From JACZST01 sp964195155 (GTDB taxonomy: Bacteria; Actinomycetota; Acidimicrobiia; Spongiisociales; UBA5794): 57,920 bases of DNA. The translations under genes were made by a program, and so were the position numbers. Position 1 is the stretch's first letter. Every line of letters begins with the position of its first letter. The stretch is from positions 1 to 57,920 of the forward strand of contig CAXMOP010000001.1 in NCBI GenBank assembly GCA_964195155.1. The letters are read 5' to 3'. This document shows, piece after piece, positions 35,482-44,469 of the stretch. Under the pieces are notes generated by a model. The model had not been told where the DNA came from, ran no database searches, and saw only the letters and a list, made by a program, of their open reading frames with translations.

Positions 35482-37836
35482 TCACTGACGGGCAAGAAGT
35501 CTGCGCACCGTTGCTTCGTCGTCATCGATCAGCTCGCCGGACACGTCGAAGGCGACCGAGTGCACGGTTCCGCTGAAGGCAAACGGCGGCTCGTAGTCGG
35601 GACACACCGGGGCTCCGGGGGCCTCGCCCACGACCACGCCCGACGTCAGGCCGAGCGCAAGCGGCGTGGTGATGGGAACTTCGGCCTGGCCCACCAGGCG
35701 GTCGTCGAAGTAGAGCTGGGCGGTGCCGGGGACCCCTTTCCCTTTGCCAATGTCGGGCTTGCCGGTCACCTCGAACTCGAAGCGCAGCCGGTGCCGACCC
35801 GCGGGTACGTCCTCGGTGGAGACCACGTAGTGGAAGGAGCGTCCGACGTAGTTGTGCACCCAGGTAAGCCGCTGGTCCTTGACGTAGAGGGCGTAGCCAC
35901 TGTCCACACCGCCGTGTGCCACCAGGATGCCTTCGGCCCCGCCGGCGGGGATCTCGACGTCTGCGGTGATGGAATGCGAGCGGTTGAGGACACTCACCGC
36001 CGCGTTCCCGGGAACCGATTGGGTGTGCGGGTAATAGGTGTAGCTGGTCCGATCGGCGGTCAGCTGCGGTCTGGCCTCACCAAGCCGTGCCACTCCACTC
36101 CCGTCCACCGGCATTGCCTGATACTTGCCGGCTTCGACGTACCAGGTGCCGATCATGGCGATCAGTCGTTCCCGTTCTTCGTCGGCGAGGTTGTGGTTCT
36201 CGGCGACGTCTTCGGCGACGTGGTACAGCTCCCAGCCCGTTGCGTCGAGTGCGGTGAGCTGGTCTTTTGAGATCGGTGCCCCGAAGGGCAAGCCCGCTTC
36301 GGCGTACGAAGGGCCCGGCCACGGACAGACCGCTCGCCATCCGTCGTGGTAGAGCGATCGGTGCCCGAGCATCTCGAAATACTGGGTGTTTCGGCGCGAG
36401 TCTGCCGATGCATTGTCGAACGTATGGGCAAAGCTGACCCCCTCGATCGGGGATTGGGTGATGCCGCCGATCGAGCGCGGTGCTCCCAGTCCGACGGCGT
36501 CGAGCACGGTGGGCACCATGTCGACGGCGTGGCTGAATTGAGGACGAACCTCGCCCCTGGCGCCGATGCCGGCGGGCCAGTGCACCAGGAAGGGGTCGGA
36601 GATCCCGCCCCGGTAGGTTTCCCGCTTCCAGCGGCGGAAGGGTGTGTTCCCCGCCCACGTCCACCCCCACGGGTAGTGGTTGAAGGTGGTGGGACCACCA
36701 AGCGCGTCGATCAACGCCAGGTTCTCCTCGAGCGATTCGGGCACGTTGTTGAAGAACAGGTTCTCGTTGACGGATCCGTACGGTCCGCCTTCGGCGCTGG
36801 CGCCGTTGTCGGAGATGACCATGATGAGGGTGTTCTCCAACTCGCCGAGGGATTCGAGGAAGGCGATCAGGCGGCCGATGTGGTGGTCGGTGTGGGTGAG
36901 GAAGCCGGCGTAGACCTCCATCATCCTGGCGAAGAGCCGCTTCTCGTCACCGGAGAGGCTCGCCCACTCCTGCACGTCGGGATCGTGCCGGGACATTTCG
37001 GCGTCGGCGGGGACGATGCCCAGCTTCTTCTGGTTGGCGAACACCAGCTCCCGGTACGACTCCCAGCCCTCGTCGAACGCCCCGGCATAACGATCGGCCC
37101 ACTCGGCGGGTACGTGGTGAGGGGCATGCATCGCACCGGGGCAGAAGTACATGAAGAATGGTTTGGTCGGGGCGACCTGCTTGCCGTCTGCGATGAACTC
37201 GATGGCGCGATCAACCAGGTCCTCGGTCAGGTGATAACCGTCTTCCGGCGCCTTTGGCGGCTCGACTCGGTGGTTGTCGTAGGTGAGCTCCGGGTAGTAC
37301 TGGTGGGTCTCCCCGCCGAGGAAGCCGTAATAACGCTCGAATCCCCGCCCGAGCGGCCAGCGATCGTACGGACCTGCCGCCGAGATCTGCTCGGAGGGGG
37401 TGAGGTGCCACTTGCCGATGGCGTAGGTGTTGTATCCCTCCTGTTGCAGCATCTCGGAGATGAAGCCGTTCTCGAACGGGATGTAGCCGTTGTAGCCGGG
37501 ATATCCCGTGGAGGCCTCGGTGATGGCCGCCATGGCGTTGGAGTGGTGGTTGCGTCCGGTGAGGATGCAGGAGCGCGTCGGCGAGCACAACGCGGTGGTG
37601 TGCATGTTGTTGTAGAGCAGCCCGCCGGTGGCGAGGCGGTCCAGGTTGGGCGTCTCGATGGGCGAGCCGTAGGAGCCGAGCTGGCCGAATCCGGTGTCGT
37701 CCAGCACGATGAACAGGACGTTTGGTGCCCCTTCCGTTGCCCGCAGTGGCTCGGGCCATGCCGCTTCCGACTCCTCAACGGTCCTGCCTGCCACTCCGGG
37801 GAATGTTGTACCCGGTTCGTATTCCTCGAGCGTCAC
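35482..37836 (-). CDS. Arylsulfatase, type I (AtsA-like, ~780 residues)
   Basis: 784 residues from GTG 37836, preceded by GAGGAGGGG; the open frame runs upstream over a repeat and was not used. The formylglycine signature CSPTRSCILTGR has C84, P86 and R88, so C84 needs conversion by a formylglycine-generating enzyme (not seen here). VLFIVLDDTGFGQLG (about 40-54) holds the metal aspartates, and VISDNGASAEGG the distal metal site. A beta-rich C-terminal third (about 610-784) is typical of large AtsA-type arylsulfatases. No export signal is visible. It is flanked by ~100-bp direct repeats inside a purine cluster, with no obvious link to it. Confidence 0.93.
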   Translation of the reverse strand: MTLEEYEPGTTFPGVAGRTVEESEAAWPEPLRATEGAPNVLFIVLDDTGFGQLGSYGSPIETPNLDRLATGGLLYNNMHTTALCSPTRSCILTGRNHHSNAMAAITEASTGYPGYNGYIPFENGFISEMLQQEGYNTYAIGKWHLTPSEQISAAGPYDRWPLGRGFERYYGFLGGETHQYYPELTYDNHRVEPPKAPEDGYHLTEDLVDRAIEFIADGKQVAPTKPFFMYFCPGAMHAPHHVPAEWADRYAGAFDEGWESYRELVFANQKKLGIVPADAEMSRHDPDVQEWASLSGDEKRLFARMMEVYAGFLTHTDHHIGRLIAFLESLGELENTLIMVISDNGASAEGGPYGSVNENLFFNNVPESLEENLALIDALGGPTTFNHYPWGWTWAGNTPFRRWKRETYRGGISDPFLVHWPAGIGARGEVRPQFSHAVDMVPTVLDAVGLGAPRSIGGITQSPIEGVSFAHTFDNASADSRRNTQYFEMLGHRSLYHDGWRAVCPWPGPSYAEAGLPFGAPISKDQLTALDATGWELYHVAEDVAENHNLADEERERLIAMIGTWYVEAGKYQAMPVDGSGVARLGEARPQLTADRTSYTYYPHTQSVPGNAAVSVLNRSHSITADVEIPAGGAEGILVAHGGVDSGYALYVKDQRLTWVHNYVGRSFHYVVSTEDVPAGRHRLRFEFEVTGKPDIGKGKGVPGTAQLYFDDRLVGQAEVPITTPLALGLTSGVVVGEAPGAPVCPDYEPPFAFSGTVHSVAFDVSGELIDDDEATVRRLLARQ

Positions 37837-37892
37837 AGTGCCCCTCCTCAGTACAGATCGCCGGGCGATGGGGAACCTACCAGGGCTGGGAG

Positions 37893-37992
37893 GGTGCTGA
37901 GCATCCTCCCAGCGGGCCGTCACGTCGGGGGCATCACAACACTCGAGCGAGCGGCGGCCCATGGCACTCGTCATTGTCCAGCATCCTCCTAG
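37893..37992. repeat. Right copy of the ~100-bp direct repeat flanking the sulfatase gene
   Basis: Direct, imperfect match to 35281-35382. The gap 37837-38174 (338 bp) contains this repeat, the hairpin at 38125-38149 and the coxM-type promoter; otherwise nothing. Confidence 0.85.
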
Positions 37993-38124
37993 AGGACCCC
38001 ACCACCGCTCACCGGTGATCAAGGAGCGCAAACCGCGGCGGACAAGGTCGGCTGTCGTGACCACCGATGGGCCGGCAGGCCCGGCCACGCTTGCGCCCCC
38101 GGCCGAACGCCCCCATCCCGGCGC

Positions 38125-38149
38125 TCGGCCGCGGCAAGGCCGCGGCCGA
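38125..38149. promoter_or_regulatory. Perfect 11-bp stem-loop before the second hydroxylase operon
   Basis: TCGGCCGCGGC (38125-38135) and GCCGCGGCCGA (38139-38149) with loop AAG. It lies just upstream of the candidate -10 box at 38162, where it could be an operator or the terminator of something upstream; the function is not decided by sequence. Confidence 0.5.
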
Positions 38150-38161
38150 TCATCCTTCGAT

Positions 38162-38167
38162 TAGGTT
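38162..38167 (+). promoter_or_regulatory. Candidate -10 box (TAGGTT) of the second hydroxylase operon
   Basis: TAGGTT ends 7 nt before ATG 38175; no Shine-Dalgarno sequence. Same geometry as at 33903 and 50959. Confidence 0.4.
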
Positions 38168-38174
38168 TACGCCG

Positions 38175-38978
38175 ATGCACTTCGTCGCTGCCCGTGACCT
38201 GGCAACCGCCCTGGACGCCAGGGCCGAGCATCCTGACGCCGAGTTGCTCGCCGGTGGAACCGATCTGATGGTTGAGGTCAATCTGAGTCATCACCGGCCC
38301 ACCGGGGTGATTGGGGTGCGCGCCTGCGACGAGCTGATGGAGTGGCGCGACGGGCGCATCGGTGCCGCGGTCACCTGGGCACGACTCGAGGACGGGTCCG
38401 CACGCGCCCTCGCCCAGCTCGCCCGCACCATCGGCTCGCCCCAGATCCGGGCCGCAGGCACCATGGGCGGCAACGTCGCCACCGCCAGCCCCGCCGGCGA
38501 TGGGCTTCCGTGGATCGCGGCGATGGACGGCTCGGTCGAAGTGGCATCGAGGGAGCGCGGCACCCGGCTGATCCCGTGGAACGAGTTCTTCGTCGGGGTC
38601 AAGCAAACCTCGCTGGCCGGTGACGAGGTGATCACCGCGGTGGTGACACCCGACGACGCCCCCCACGTGCAGGAGTTCGCCAAGGTCGGGGTTCGTAACG
38701 CGATGGTGATCGCCACCGTGAGCTGTGTCGTTGCCAAAGGCGCCGACGGGTTTCGCATCGCTCTCGGCGCGGTCGCGCCGACACCAATCAGGGCCACCCG
38801 GGCCGAGGAGATGCTCAACGCCGAAGCCAGCATCAGCGACCTGGTTCTGGAAGAGGTCGCCCGGCTCGTGTCCGCCGAGGTCCGGCCGATCACGGATCAC
38901 CGATCCACCGAGTCCTACCGACGCCACGCCTCGGGCGTGCTCGCCCGCCGGCTCGTCGAACGGTGCCGGGCGGCATGA
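38175..38978 (+). CDS. Molybdenum hydroxylase FAD-binding subunit (CoxM/XdhB family)
   Basis: 267 residues from ATG 38175; the open frame upstream is not family-like. FAD motifs AGGTDLMVE (about 22-30) and AAGTMGGNVATASPAGD (about 93-109) are intact. The C-terminal CO_deh_flav_C domain is present (SYRRHASGVLARRLVERC). It forms a three-gene operon with the 2Fe-2S and molybdenum subunits, each junction overlapping by 4 bp. Unlike the YgfM-like protein it has a complete electron partner next door. Confidence 0.92.
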   Translation: MHFVAARDLATALDARAEHPDAELLAGGTDLMVEVNLSHHRPTGVIGVRACDELMEWRDGRIGAAVTWARLEDGSARALAQLARTIGSPQIRAAGTMGGNVATASPAGDGLPWIAAMDGSVEVASRERGTRLIPWNEFFVGVKQTSLAGDEVITAVVTPDDAPHVQEFAKVGVRNAMVIATVSCVVAKGADGFRIALGAVAPTPIRATRAEEMLNAEASISDLVLEEVARLVSAEVRPITDHRSTESYRRHASGVLARRLVERCRAA

Positions 38979-39436
38979 TCGTCGACTTCCACCTGAACGG
39001 GGAGGAACGCACCGCCACCGTTGTCGGCTGGGAGAGCCTGCTCACCGTGCTCCGTGACAACCTCGCGCTCGCCGGCTCGAAGAATGCCTGTGAGCAGGGC
39101 GAATGTGGCTCCTGCTCAGTGATCCTCGACGGTGACAACGTGTGCTCGTGCCTGATCATGATCGGTGACTGCGAGGGATCGACCATCACCACGGTCGAGG
39201 GTGTCGGTGCCGGGGACCTCCTCGACCCGGTGCAGCAGGCGATTCTCGACGAGGGCGGCGTCCAATGTGGGTTCTGCACGCCGGGGTTTGTCGTGACCGC
39301 GGCGCACCTGTTCGCCAACGACCCCCAACCCGATGAGGCAACCATCCGAGAAGCCTTCTCCGGCAACATCTGCCGTTGCACCGGATACGGCGCCCTGCTG
39401 CGAGCCTTCGCCGGGCTCGCCGAGGACGAGTCGTGA
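38975..39436 (+). CDS. Molybdenum hydroxylase 2Fe-2S subunit (CoxS/XdhC-type ferredoxin)
   Basis: 153 residues from ATG 38975, overlapping the FAD gene by 4 bp. All eight cluster cysteines are there: CEQGECGSC and the later C of VCSCL for the plant-type cluster, and QCGFC plus CRC for the all-helical cluster. This intact domain is the contrast case for the cysteine-less domain of the XdhD-like protein in the same locus. Confidence 0.95.
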   Translation: MIVDFHLNGEERTATVVGWESLLTVLRDNLALAGSKNACEQGECGSCSVILDGDNVCSCLIMIGDCEGSTITTVEGVGAGDLLDPVQQAILDEGGVQCGFCTPGFVVTAAHLFANDPQPDEATIREAFSGNICRCTGYGALLRAFAGLAEDES

Positions 39437-41610
39437 CCGCTCCCACCACCGAAAGGGTCGCCGGGGTCATCGGGGAGAGCACAGTGCGGCCAGACGGGGT
39501 CGCCAAGCTCAGCGGCAACTTCGCCTACGGCTCCGACCTGTGGATCGACGGCATGCTGTGGGGGGCGACGCTCCGCAGCCCCTACGCCCACGCCAGGTTG
39601 GAGAAGCTCGATATCACCCCTGCCGTCACCATGTCCGGGGTCCGCGCCGTGTTGACCCAGGACGACGTGCCGGGCCGTGCCCGGTTCGGCCAGGTCGAGC
39701 AGGATCAGCCGGTGCTCTGCGACGGAGTGGCCCGCTATTGGGGCGAGCCGGTCGCGGTCGTGGCGGCGGACGACGAGGAAACCGCCCGCGCTGCGGTGGC
39801 GGCGATCATCGTCGAGTGGGAACCGCTAGAGCCGGTCACTGATCCGGACGCGGCGCGGGCGGCTGGGGAGGAGTACCGCGCCATGGTGATCCGTCGCGGC
39901 GACGAGAGCGCCGCCGGCTCGGTGGTGATCGAAGCCGAGTACGAGACCGCCATTCAGGACCAGGCACCGCTCGGGCCGGAGGCCGGGCTTGCGGTACCCG
40001 ACGGCGAGGGCGGCCTCGACCTCCACGTCACCAGCCAGTGGGTGCACATTGACCACACCCAGATCGTCGCCTGTCTCGGATTGGAGCCCGATGCGGTGCG
40101 TTGCCACCCCGTTGGCATTGGGGGTGCGTTCGGAGCTCGCGAAGACATCTCGGTACACATCCACGTCGCCATGCTGGCGCTGCGGACCGGGCGTCCTGTT
40201 CGGATCGTATACGACCGCACCGAGTCGTTCGCCGGACACGTCAAGCGGCACCCGGCCCGGATGCGGTATCGCCACGAGGCCGACGACGACGGTCGGCTGG
40301 TGAAGGTGATTGTCGACATGGTGATGGACGGCGGGGCCTACGCCCACACCAGCCACGCCGTGCTCGCCAACGCTGCCTTCTTCACCGTTGGCCCGTACAA
40401 CTGCGACAACGTGGCCGTCGACGCCTCGGTGGTGAGGACGAACAACCCGCCCGCTGGTGCGATGCGGGGCTTTGGCGCGGTGCAAGTGTGCTTCGCCTAC
40501 GAAAGCCAGATGGACCGGCTCGCCGAGGCGCTGGGCCTGCACCCACTCGAGATTCGGCGCCGCAACGCACTGCTTCCCGGTGATCCGATGGCGACCTCCG
40601 GCCAGGTCGTGGAGGGATCATTGCCGACGATCGGCGTGATCGACTTACTGGAGTCCATGCCGCTGCCCGACGACGTGATCCCGGATGATCCGAGCTTGCT
40701 CCCGGGTGGGACCGGCCTGACCACGCCGAGAGGGTCGGTGGTGCGGGGAGTCGGGTACGCCCTTGGCCTCAAGAACCTGGCGTTCTCCGAAGGCTTCGAC
40801 GATTACAGCGAGGTCAGGCTCGTGTTGACCTCCGCCGGGCTGGAGATCCACACCGCCGCGATCGAGGTCGGCCAGGGCCTGGTCACCATCTGCCTGCAGA
40901 TCGCTCGCAGCATCCTCGGCATCGAGAACATTGCCTGGGTGCCTGCGGACACATCGACGATCGGTTCCGCCGGGTCAACGTCGGCCTCGCGCCAGACGCA
41001 GATGACCGGCGGGGCCGTCCATGAAGCCGCGGTCAAGCTCCGGGATCACATCGCGGAGCGGTTCGGCGACGACGCCGCGCTCGAGGAGATCACCGTCGAC
41101 GGCCCGATCGAACAGTGGGTCCGCTACCGGCACCCGCCGACCGAGGAGCCGGACGAACTCGGACAGGGCAACCCGCACGCCGGGTTCGTCGTTGCCTCGC
41201 ACCGGGCGGTGGTCGACGTCGATCCGGAGCTCGGTCTGGTTCGGATCGTGAGGGTGGACACGGTCCAGGACGTCGGAAAGGCCCTCAACCCGCAGGCCAT
41301 CGTCGGTCAGCTGGAGGGCGGCATCGCCCAGGGGGCAGGGTTCGCAATCATGGAGGAATTGATCCTGGAGGACGGGGTGATCCTGAACCCGAACTTCACC
41401 GACTATTTGATCCCGACCATCCTGGACGCGCCCGACGTCGAATCGCGGCTCATCGAGGAACCGGCGCACTGGGGGCCGTTTGGGGCGAAGGGCATTGGGG
41501 AGAGCCCGACGATCAGTTCGACCCCGGCGATCGTTGCCGCCATCAGGGCCGCGACCGGCAGGCCGTTGAACCGTGTTCCGGTCCGCCCCCAGGACATCGT
41601 CGGGGTCTGA
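39433..41610 (+). CDS. Molybdenum hydroxylase large subunit, purine dehydrogenase-like
   Basis: 725 residues from GTG 39433, overlapping the 2Fe-2S gene by 4 bp; the ATG at 39376 would bury the start in that gene. Domain a/b hammerhead begins IGESTVRPDGVAKLSGNFAYGSDL. Molybdopterin motifs: GGAFGARED (about 234), GAMRGFGAVQVCFAYE (about 342-357), QMTGGAVHEAA, and GPFGAKGIGESP (about 678-689) with the catalytic glutamate. The loop AMRGFG is of the xanthine dehydrogenase kind and lacks the CSFR active-site loop of CO dehydrogenase, so a purine or other N-heterocycle is the likely substrate. Confidence 0.92.
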   Translation: MTAPTTERVAGVIGESTVRPDGVAKLSGNFAYGSDLWIDGMLWGATLRSPYAHARLEKLDITPAVTMSGVRAVLTQDDVPGRARFGQVEQDQPVLCDGVARYWGEPVAVVAADDEETARAAVAAIIVEWEPLEPVTDPDAARAAGEEYRAMVIRRGDESAAGSVVIEAEYETAIQDQAPLGPEAGLAVPDGEGGLDLHVTSQWVHIDHTQIVACLGLEPDAVRCHPVGIGGAFGAREDISVHIHVAMLALRTGRPVRIVYDRTESFAGHVKRHPARMRYRHEADDDGRLVKVIVDMVMDGGAYAHTSHAVLANAAFFTVGPYNCDNVAVDASVVRTNNPPAGAMRGFGAVQVCFAYESQMDRLAEALGLHPLEIRRRNALLPGDPMATSGQVVEGSLPTIGVIDLLESMPLPDDVIPDDPSLLPGGTGLTTPRGSVVRGVGYALGLKNLAFSEGFDDYSEVRLVLTSAGLEIHTAAIEVGQGLVTICLQIARSILGIENIAWVPADTSTIGSAGSTSASRQTQMTGGAVHEAAVKLRDHIAERFGDDAALEEITVDGPIEQWVRYRHPPTEEPDELGQGNPHAGFVVASHRAVVDVDPELGLVRIVRVDTVQDVGKALNPQAIVGQLEGGIAQGAGFAIMEELILEDGVILNPNFTDYLIPTILDAPDVESRLIEEPAHWGPFGAKGIGESPTISSTPAIVAAIRAATGRPLNRVPVRPQDIVGV

Positions 41611-41613
41611 GCG

Positions 41614-42198
41614 ATGACCACCGTTGCCGGCATCGTCCTGGCGGCCGGTTCGTCGCTGCGGATGGGGGAGCCCAAGCAGCTCCTGGTCTACCGGGGGACC
41701 ACGCTGCTCAACGTCGTCATCGCCACCGCCGAGGCCTCGCATCTCGACCATGTGGTGGTGGTAACCGGCGCAAACGCCGGGGCGATCGAGGACTCGGTGC
41801 TCGTCGATCGGGCGGTGCTGGCGCACAACGCCGACTTCGAGCAGCCAAACATGGTCTCGGTAGCGGTAGGCGCCCGCGCGGTCGATGCCGACGCTTTCGT
41901 CACGCTGCCCTGCGACACCCCCGGCATCACGACGGGGGTGATCGACGCGATGATCGACCGATGGCGTTTGGATGCACCGTGGGCTGCGATCACCGATTAT
42001 CGCGACGGCTCGGGGCACCCGTTCCTGCTGTCGCGAGTCGCGCTCGACGAGGCGGCCACCGTCGCCGGGCCAAAGGTACTGTGGCGGTTCCTCGGCGACG
42101 ACGACACGGGCCGGGTGAGCCGGGTCACCGTCGACCGAGCAATGCCCCCCGACATCAACACTCCGGCCGACTACGAGGCCCTGCTCGGCGATGCGTAA
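41614..42198 (+). CDS. MocA/YgfJ-like molybdopterin nucleotidyltransferase
   Basis: 194 residues, 3 bp after the large subunit gene. The MobA-like NTP transferase signature GIVLAAGSSLRMGEPKQLL (about 6-24) is followed by LPCDTPGI (about 99-106) and GSGHPFLL. Relatives attach CMP (MocA) or another nucleotide to molybdopterin for xanthine dehydrogenase-family enzymes; E. coli YgfJ occupies the same place in the yge-yqe locus. It probably supplies the cofactor for both hydroxylases here. Confidence 0.88.
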   Translation: MTTVAGIVLAAGSSLRMGEPKQLLVYRGTTLLNVVIATAEASHLDHVVVVTGANAGAIEDSVLVDRAVLAHNADFEQPNMVSVAVGARAVDADAFVTLPCDTPGITTGVIDAMIDRWRLDAPWAAITDYRDGSGHPFLLSRVALDEAATVAGPKVLWRFLGDDDTGRVSRVTVDRAMPPDINTPADYEALLGDA

Positions 42199-42216
42199 CG
42201 CGAATCGGTAGCCCTT

Positions 42217-43380
42217 CTACGCAAACAGATCCACGATGAGTGCCCAGCCGGCGGTGGGGAGGACCAGGAAGCCGTCGCTGCGCCATACCGGGGTCAGGTT
42301 GGGATCGAATATGAGGAAATGCTGCGATGGTGCGGCGCCGATATCGGATTCGAGATCGGCACCGACCACGTCCTCCTTCCCGCCCCGCAGGGAGCGGGTT
42401 ACCAGGGTCAGTGGGGCATCCCGATCGGTGCCCGAGTGGTATGCGTAGGCGATGGCCGGGGACTCGGGGGAGAAGGCAGCCGCCACCGGGCCGAAGAAGT
42501 TCTGCTCCGACGACGCTTTGAGGGGGGTCACCTCGCCGGTTTCCAGCTCGACCAGGCCATAGTGCGACACGCCGGCGGGAGCCTCGAGGGTCAGGGCGTT
42601 GGTGTAGACGATCAGCGCCCACTTGCCATTGTTCGAGATTCCGGCGAGCAGCGGGCGGCCCAAGGCCGCGTCGAATGGAGCGATCAGGCTGCGAGATCCG
42701 TCTATGGCGTCGACCCGCCACAGGCCGGGCGCATCGGTTCCGGTGCCGGTGAAGAGGAGCGCGGAATCGTCGGGCAACCACTCGATCAGGCCTCCCGGCA
42801 GCTCGGCGAGCAGCTCCATCCCACCGGACCTCGGCAGCAGCGACACCCCGAACTCCTGCTGGCCCGCCAGCCGCCCCAGGAAGGCGAGCGTGTCGATGGA
42901 GAGGGCAAGGTCGATGGGGAACGTGTCGTCCCCTTCGATGACCTCGGAGACCGTTCCCAGCTCGACGCTGAGGCGATAGACCGGCGACATGAACGTTGTT
43001 GCCTGGGTGATGCGGTCATAGAACGCAACCGCTGCGCTATTCGGCGACCAGGCCGCTGCGAGTCGCGCTCGGGCATCGTCTTCGCGCCAGTGGAGACAAT
43101 CCACGTCGGGCCCATCGACGGCCTGCAGACATACCCGATTGCCCGCGGCTTGCAGGAGCAGCATGCCGTCGGGCGAAAGGGATTGGAACTCGCCCATCGC
43201 AGGGGTGACGTATCTGCCGCTGGCGTGACCTGAAGCATTGATCGTCGTGGTCACCGACGGAGCCGTGGTCGTTACTGGATCCGCCGTGGTGGCGGGTGGG
43301 GGCGTGGTGGTTGGTTCGGCCCCGCCTGAGCATGCGCCGGCCACGACCGCAAGCAACCCGATCCACAGCGTCGGCTTCAC
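42217..43380 (-). CDS. Lipoprotein with TolB/WD40-like beta-propeller repeats
   Basis: 387 residues. Signal peptide with lipobox VVAGAC (C17) and a threonine/proline-rich linker (about 20-50), then a body with repeated AAAWSPNSAAVAFYD, AAFSPESPAIAYAYH and WLPDDSALLFTG segments, the hallmark of TolB/PD40 propellers. Probably surface-exposed; function unknown. It sits convergent to the MocA-like gene within the purine cluster, without evident link. Confidence 0.78.
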   Translation of the reverse strand: MKPTLWIGLLAVVAGACSGGAEPTTTPPPATTADPVTTTAPSVTTTINASGHASGRYVTPAMGEFQSLSPDGMLLLQAAGNRVCLQAVDGPDVDCLHWREDDARARLAAAWSPNSAAVAFYDRITQATTFMSPVYRLSVELGTVSEVIEGDDTFPIDLALSIDTLAFLGRLAGQQEFGVSLLPRSGGMELLAELPGGLIEWLPDDSALLFTGTGTDAPGLWRVDAIDGSRSLIAPFDAALGRPLLAGISNNGKWALIVYTNALTLEAPAGVSHYGLVELETGEVTPLKASSEQNFFGPVAAAFSPESPAIAYAYHSGTDRDAPLTLVTRSLRGGKEDVVGADLESDIGAAPSQHFLIFDPNLTPVWRSDGFLVLPTAGWALIVDLFA

Positions 43381-43408
43381 TCACCGCATCGTAGGTGTCG
43401 GGACCCTC

Positions 43409-43429
43409 CGGACTCTGGACTCTCGACTC
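43409..43429. repeat. 7-bp period array (CGGACTC, TGGACTC, TCGACTC)
   Basis: Three heptamers whose last unit overlaps the ygeW stop codon (minus-strand TGA at 43428-43430). Confidence 0.75.
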
Positions 43430-44402
43430 ACATCGTGAGCGCCATGACCGCCTTCTGCACGTGGAGCCGATTCTCCGCCTCGTCGAAGACCCGGCTCTGC
43501 GGTCCGTCGATGACCCCGTCGGTGACCTCGATGTTGCGGTCCGCCGGCAGCGGGTGCATGTAGATCGCATCCTCGTCCGCCAGCGCCATCCGTCGCTCAT
43601 CGGTGATCCAGTCGGTGTACGCCTTCGAGATCTCGGCCGACTCGGCCTCGTCCTCGGTGGTGAGCATGCAGCCCCAGCTCTTGGCGTACACGACGTCGGC
43701 GCCCTTCATGCCCTCGTCGAAGTCCTCCACGATCTCGAACGAGCCTCGCGACGCCCTGGCGTTCGCCTCGGCTTCGGCGACGATCTGTGGCATTAGCTTG
43801 AACTCGGGCGGACGGGTCAGGCGCACATTGGCCCCGAAGCGGGTCATCAGCAAGATCAGGCTCTGGGGCACGCTGATCGGTTTTTGGTAGCTGTCCGCGT
43901 AGGCATAGCTCATGTTGACCGTGAGCCCGCGGGGGTCGCCCTTCTGCTCGACCATCGTCAGCAGGTCGGCGAGGGCCTGGAACGGGTGGTACCAGTCGCA
44001 CTGCATGTTCAGGACCGGGGTTCGGCTGGCCTCAGCGACGCCGCGGATGTACTCGTTGCCGATGCCCCAATCGACGTTGCGGATGGCGATGCCGTCGTTG
44101 TAACGGCCGAGGATGTCCCCGATCTCACGCCAGGTGTCGCCATGGCCGATCTGGGTCGTGGTGGAGTCCATGAACATGGCGTGTCCGCCGAGCTGGGCCA
44201 TGCCAGCCTCGAAGCTGGCACGGGTCCTGGTGCTCGCAAAGAAGAACAGCATGGCCAGCACCTTGTCTTGGAGCAGCGCGTGCGGTTCTCCGAGGGCGCG
44301 GCGCCGCTTCAGATCGAGCGCGACGTCGAGAATCGTGTCGAGCTCGTCCTTCGTCCACTCCTGGGTGGTGATCATGTCGCGGCCGCGTAGGTAGGTCTGC
44401 AT
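43428..44402 (-). CDS. ygeW: YgeW-type knotted carbamoyltransferase
   Basis: 324 residues. Carbamoyl-phosphate motif FFFASTRTRASFE (about 52-64), the HPFQALADL motif (about 139-147), the proline-containing loop YADSYQKPISVPQS of knotted acetyl/succinyl-ornithine-type transcarbamylases (about 168-181), and IYMHPLPADR (about 289-298). In E. coli ygeW lies in the same purine-linked locus; it is thought to move carbamoyl groups from a ureido compound to phosphate, or the reverse. RBS AAAGGA lies 5 nt before ATG. A 48-bp perfect palindrome precedes the RBS, and the regulator gene lies upstream on the same strand. Confidence 0.9.
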   Translation of the reverse strand: MQTYLRGRDMITTQEWTKDELDTILDVALDLKRRRALGEPHALLQDKVLAMLFFFASTRTRASFEAGMAQLGGHAMFMDSTTTQIGHGDTWREIGDILGRYNDGIAIRNVDWGIGNEYIRGVAEASRTPVLNMQCDWYHPFQALADLLTMVEQKGDPRGLTVNMSYAYADSYQKPISVPQSLILLMTRFGANVRLTRPPEFKLMPQIVAEAEANARASRGSFEIVEDFDEGMKGADVVYAKSWGCMLTTEDEAESAEISKAYTDWITDERRMALADEDAIYMHPLPADRNIEVTDGVIDGPQSRVFDEAENRLHVQKAVMALTM

Positions 44403-44416
44403 CGTTTCCTTTCTCT

Positions 44417-44464
44417 GTTCTTGCGTAGCAGACGGCCATATATGGCCGTCTGCTACGCAAGAAC
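44417..44464. promoter_or_regulatory. 48-bp perfect palindrome between the GntR gene and ygeW
   Basis: The arms 44417-44440 and 44441-44464 are exact reverse complements with no loop (centre ATATAT; outer part GTTCTTGCGTAGCAGACGG). It ends 15 nt upstream of the ygeW start, right before the RBS, and begins 6 nt after the GntR stop. It could be a terminator/attenuator separating the two genes, a strong operator, or a mobile palindrome. No U-run follows on either strand. Confidence 0.92.
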
Positions 44465-44469
44465 GGTCG

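Noticed and set aside
35281..37992. Insertion sequence or composite transposon
   Set aside because: Direct repeats are present, but there is no transposase, no terminal inverted repeats and no target-site duplication that I can see.
39433..41610. Aerobic carbon monoxide dehydrogenase large subunit
   Set aside because: The active-site loop is GAMRGFG, of the xanthine dehydrogenase kind, not the CSFR loop of form I CO dehydrogenase; neighbours are purine genes and no other cox accessory genes are present.
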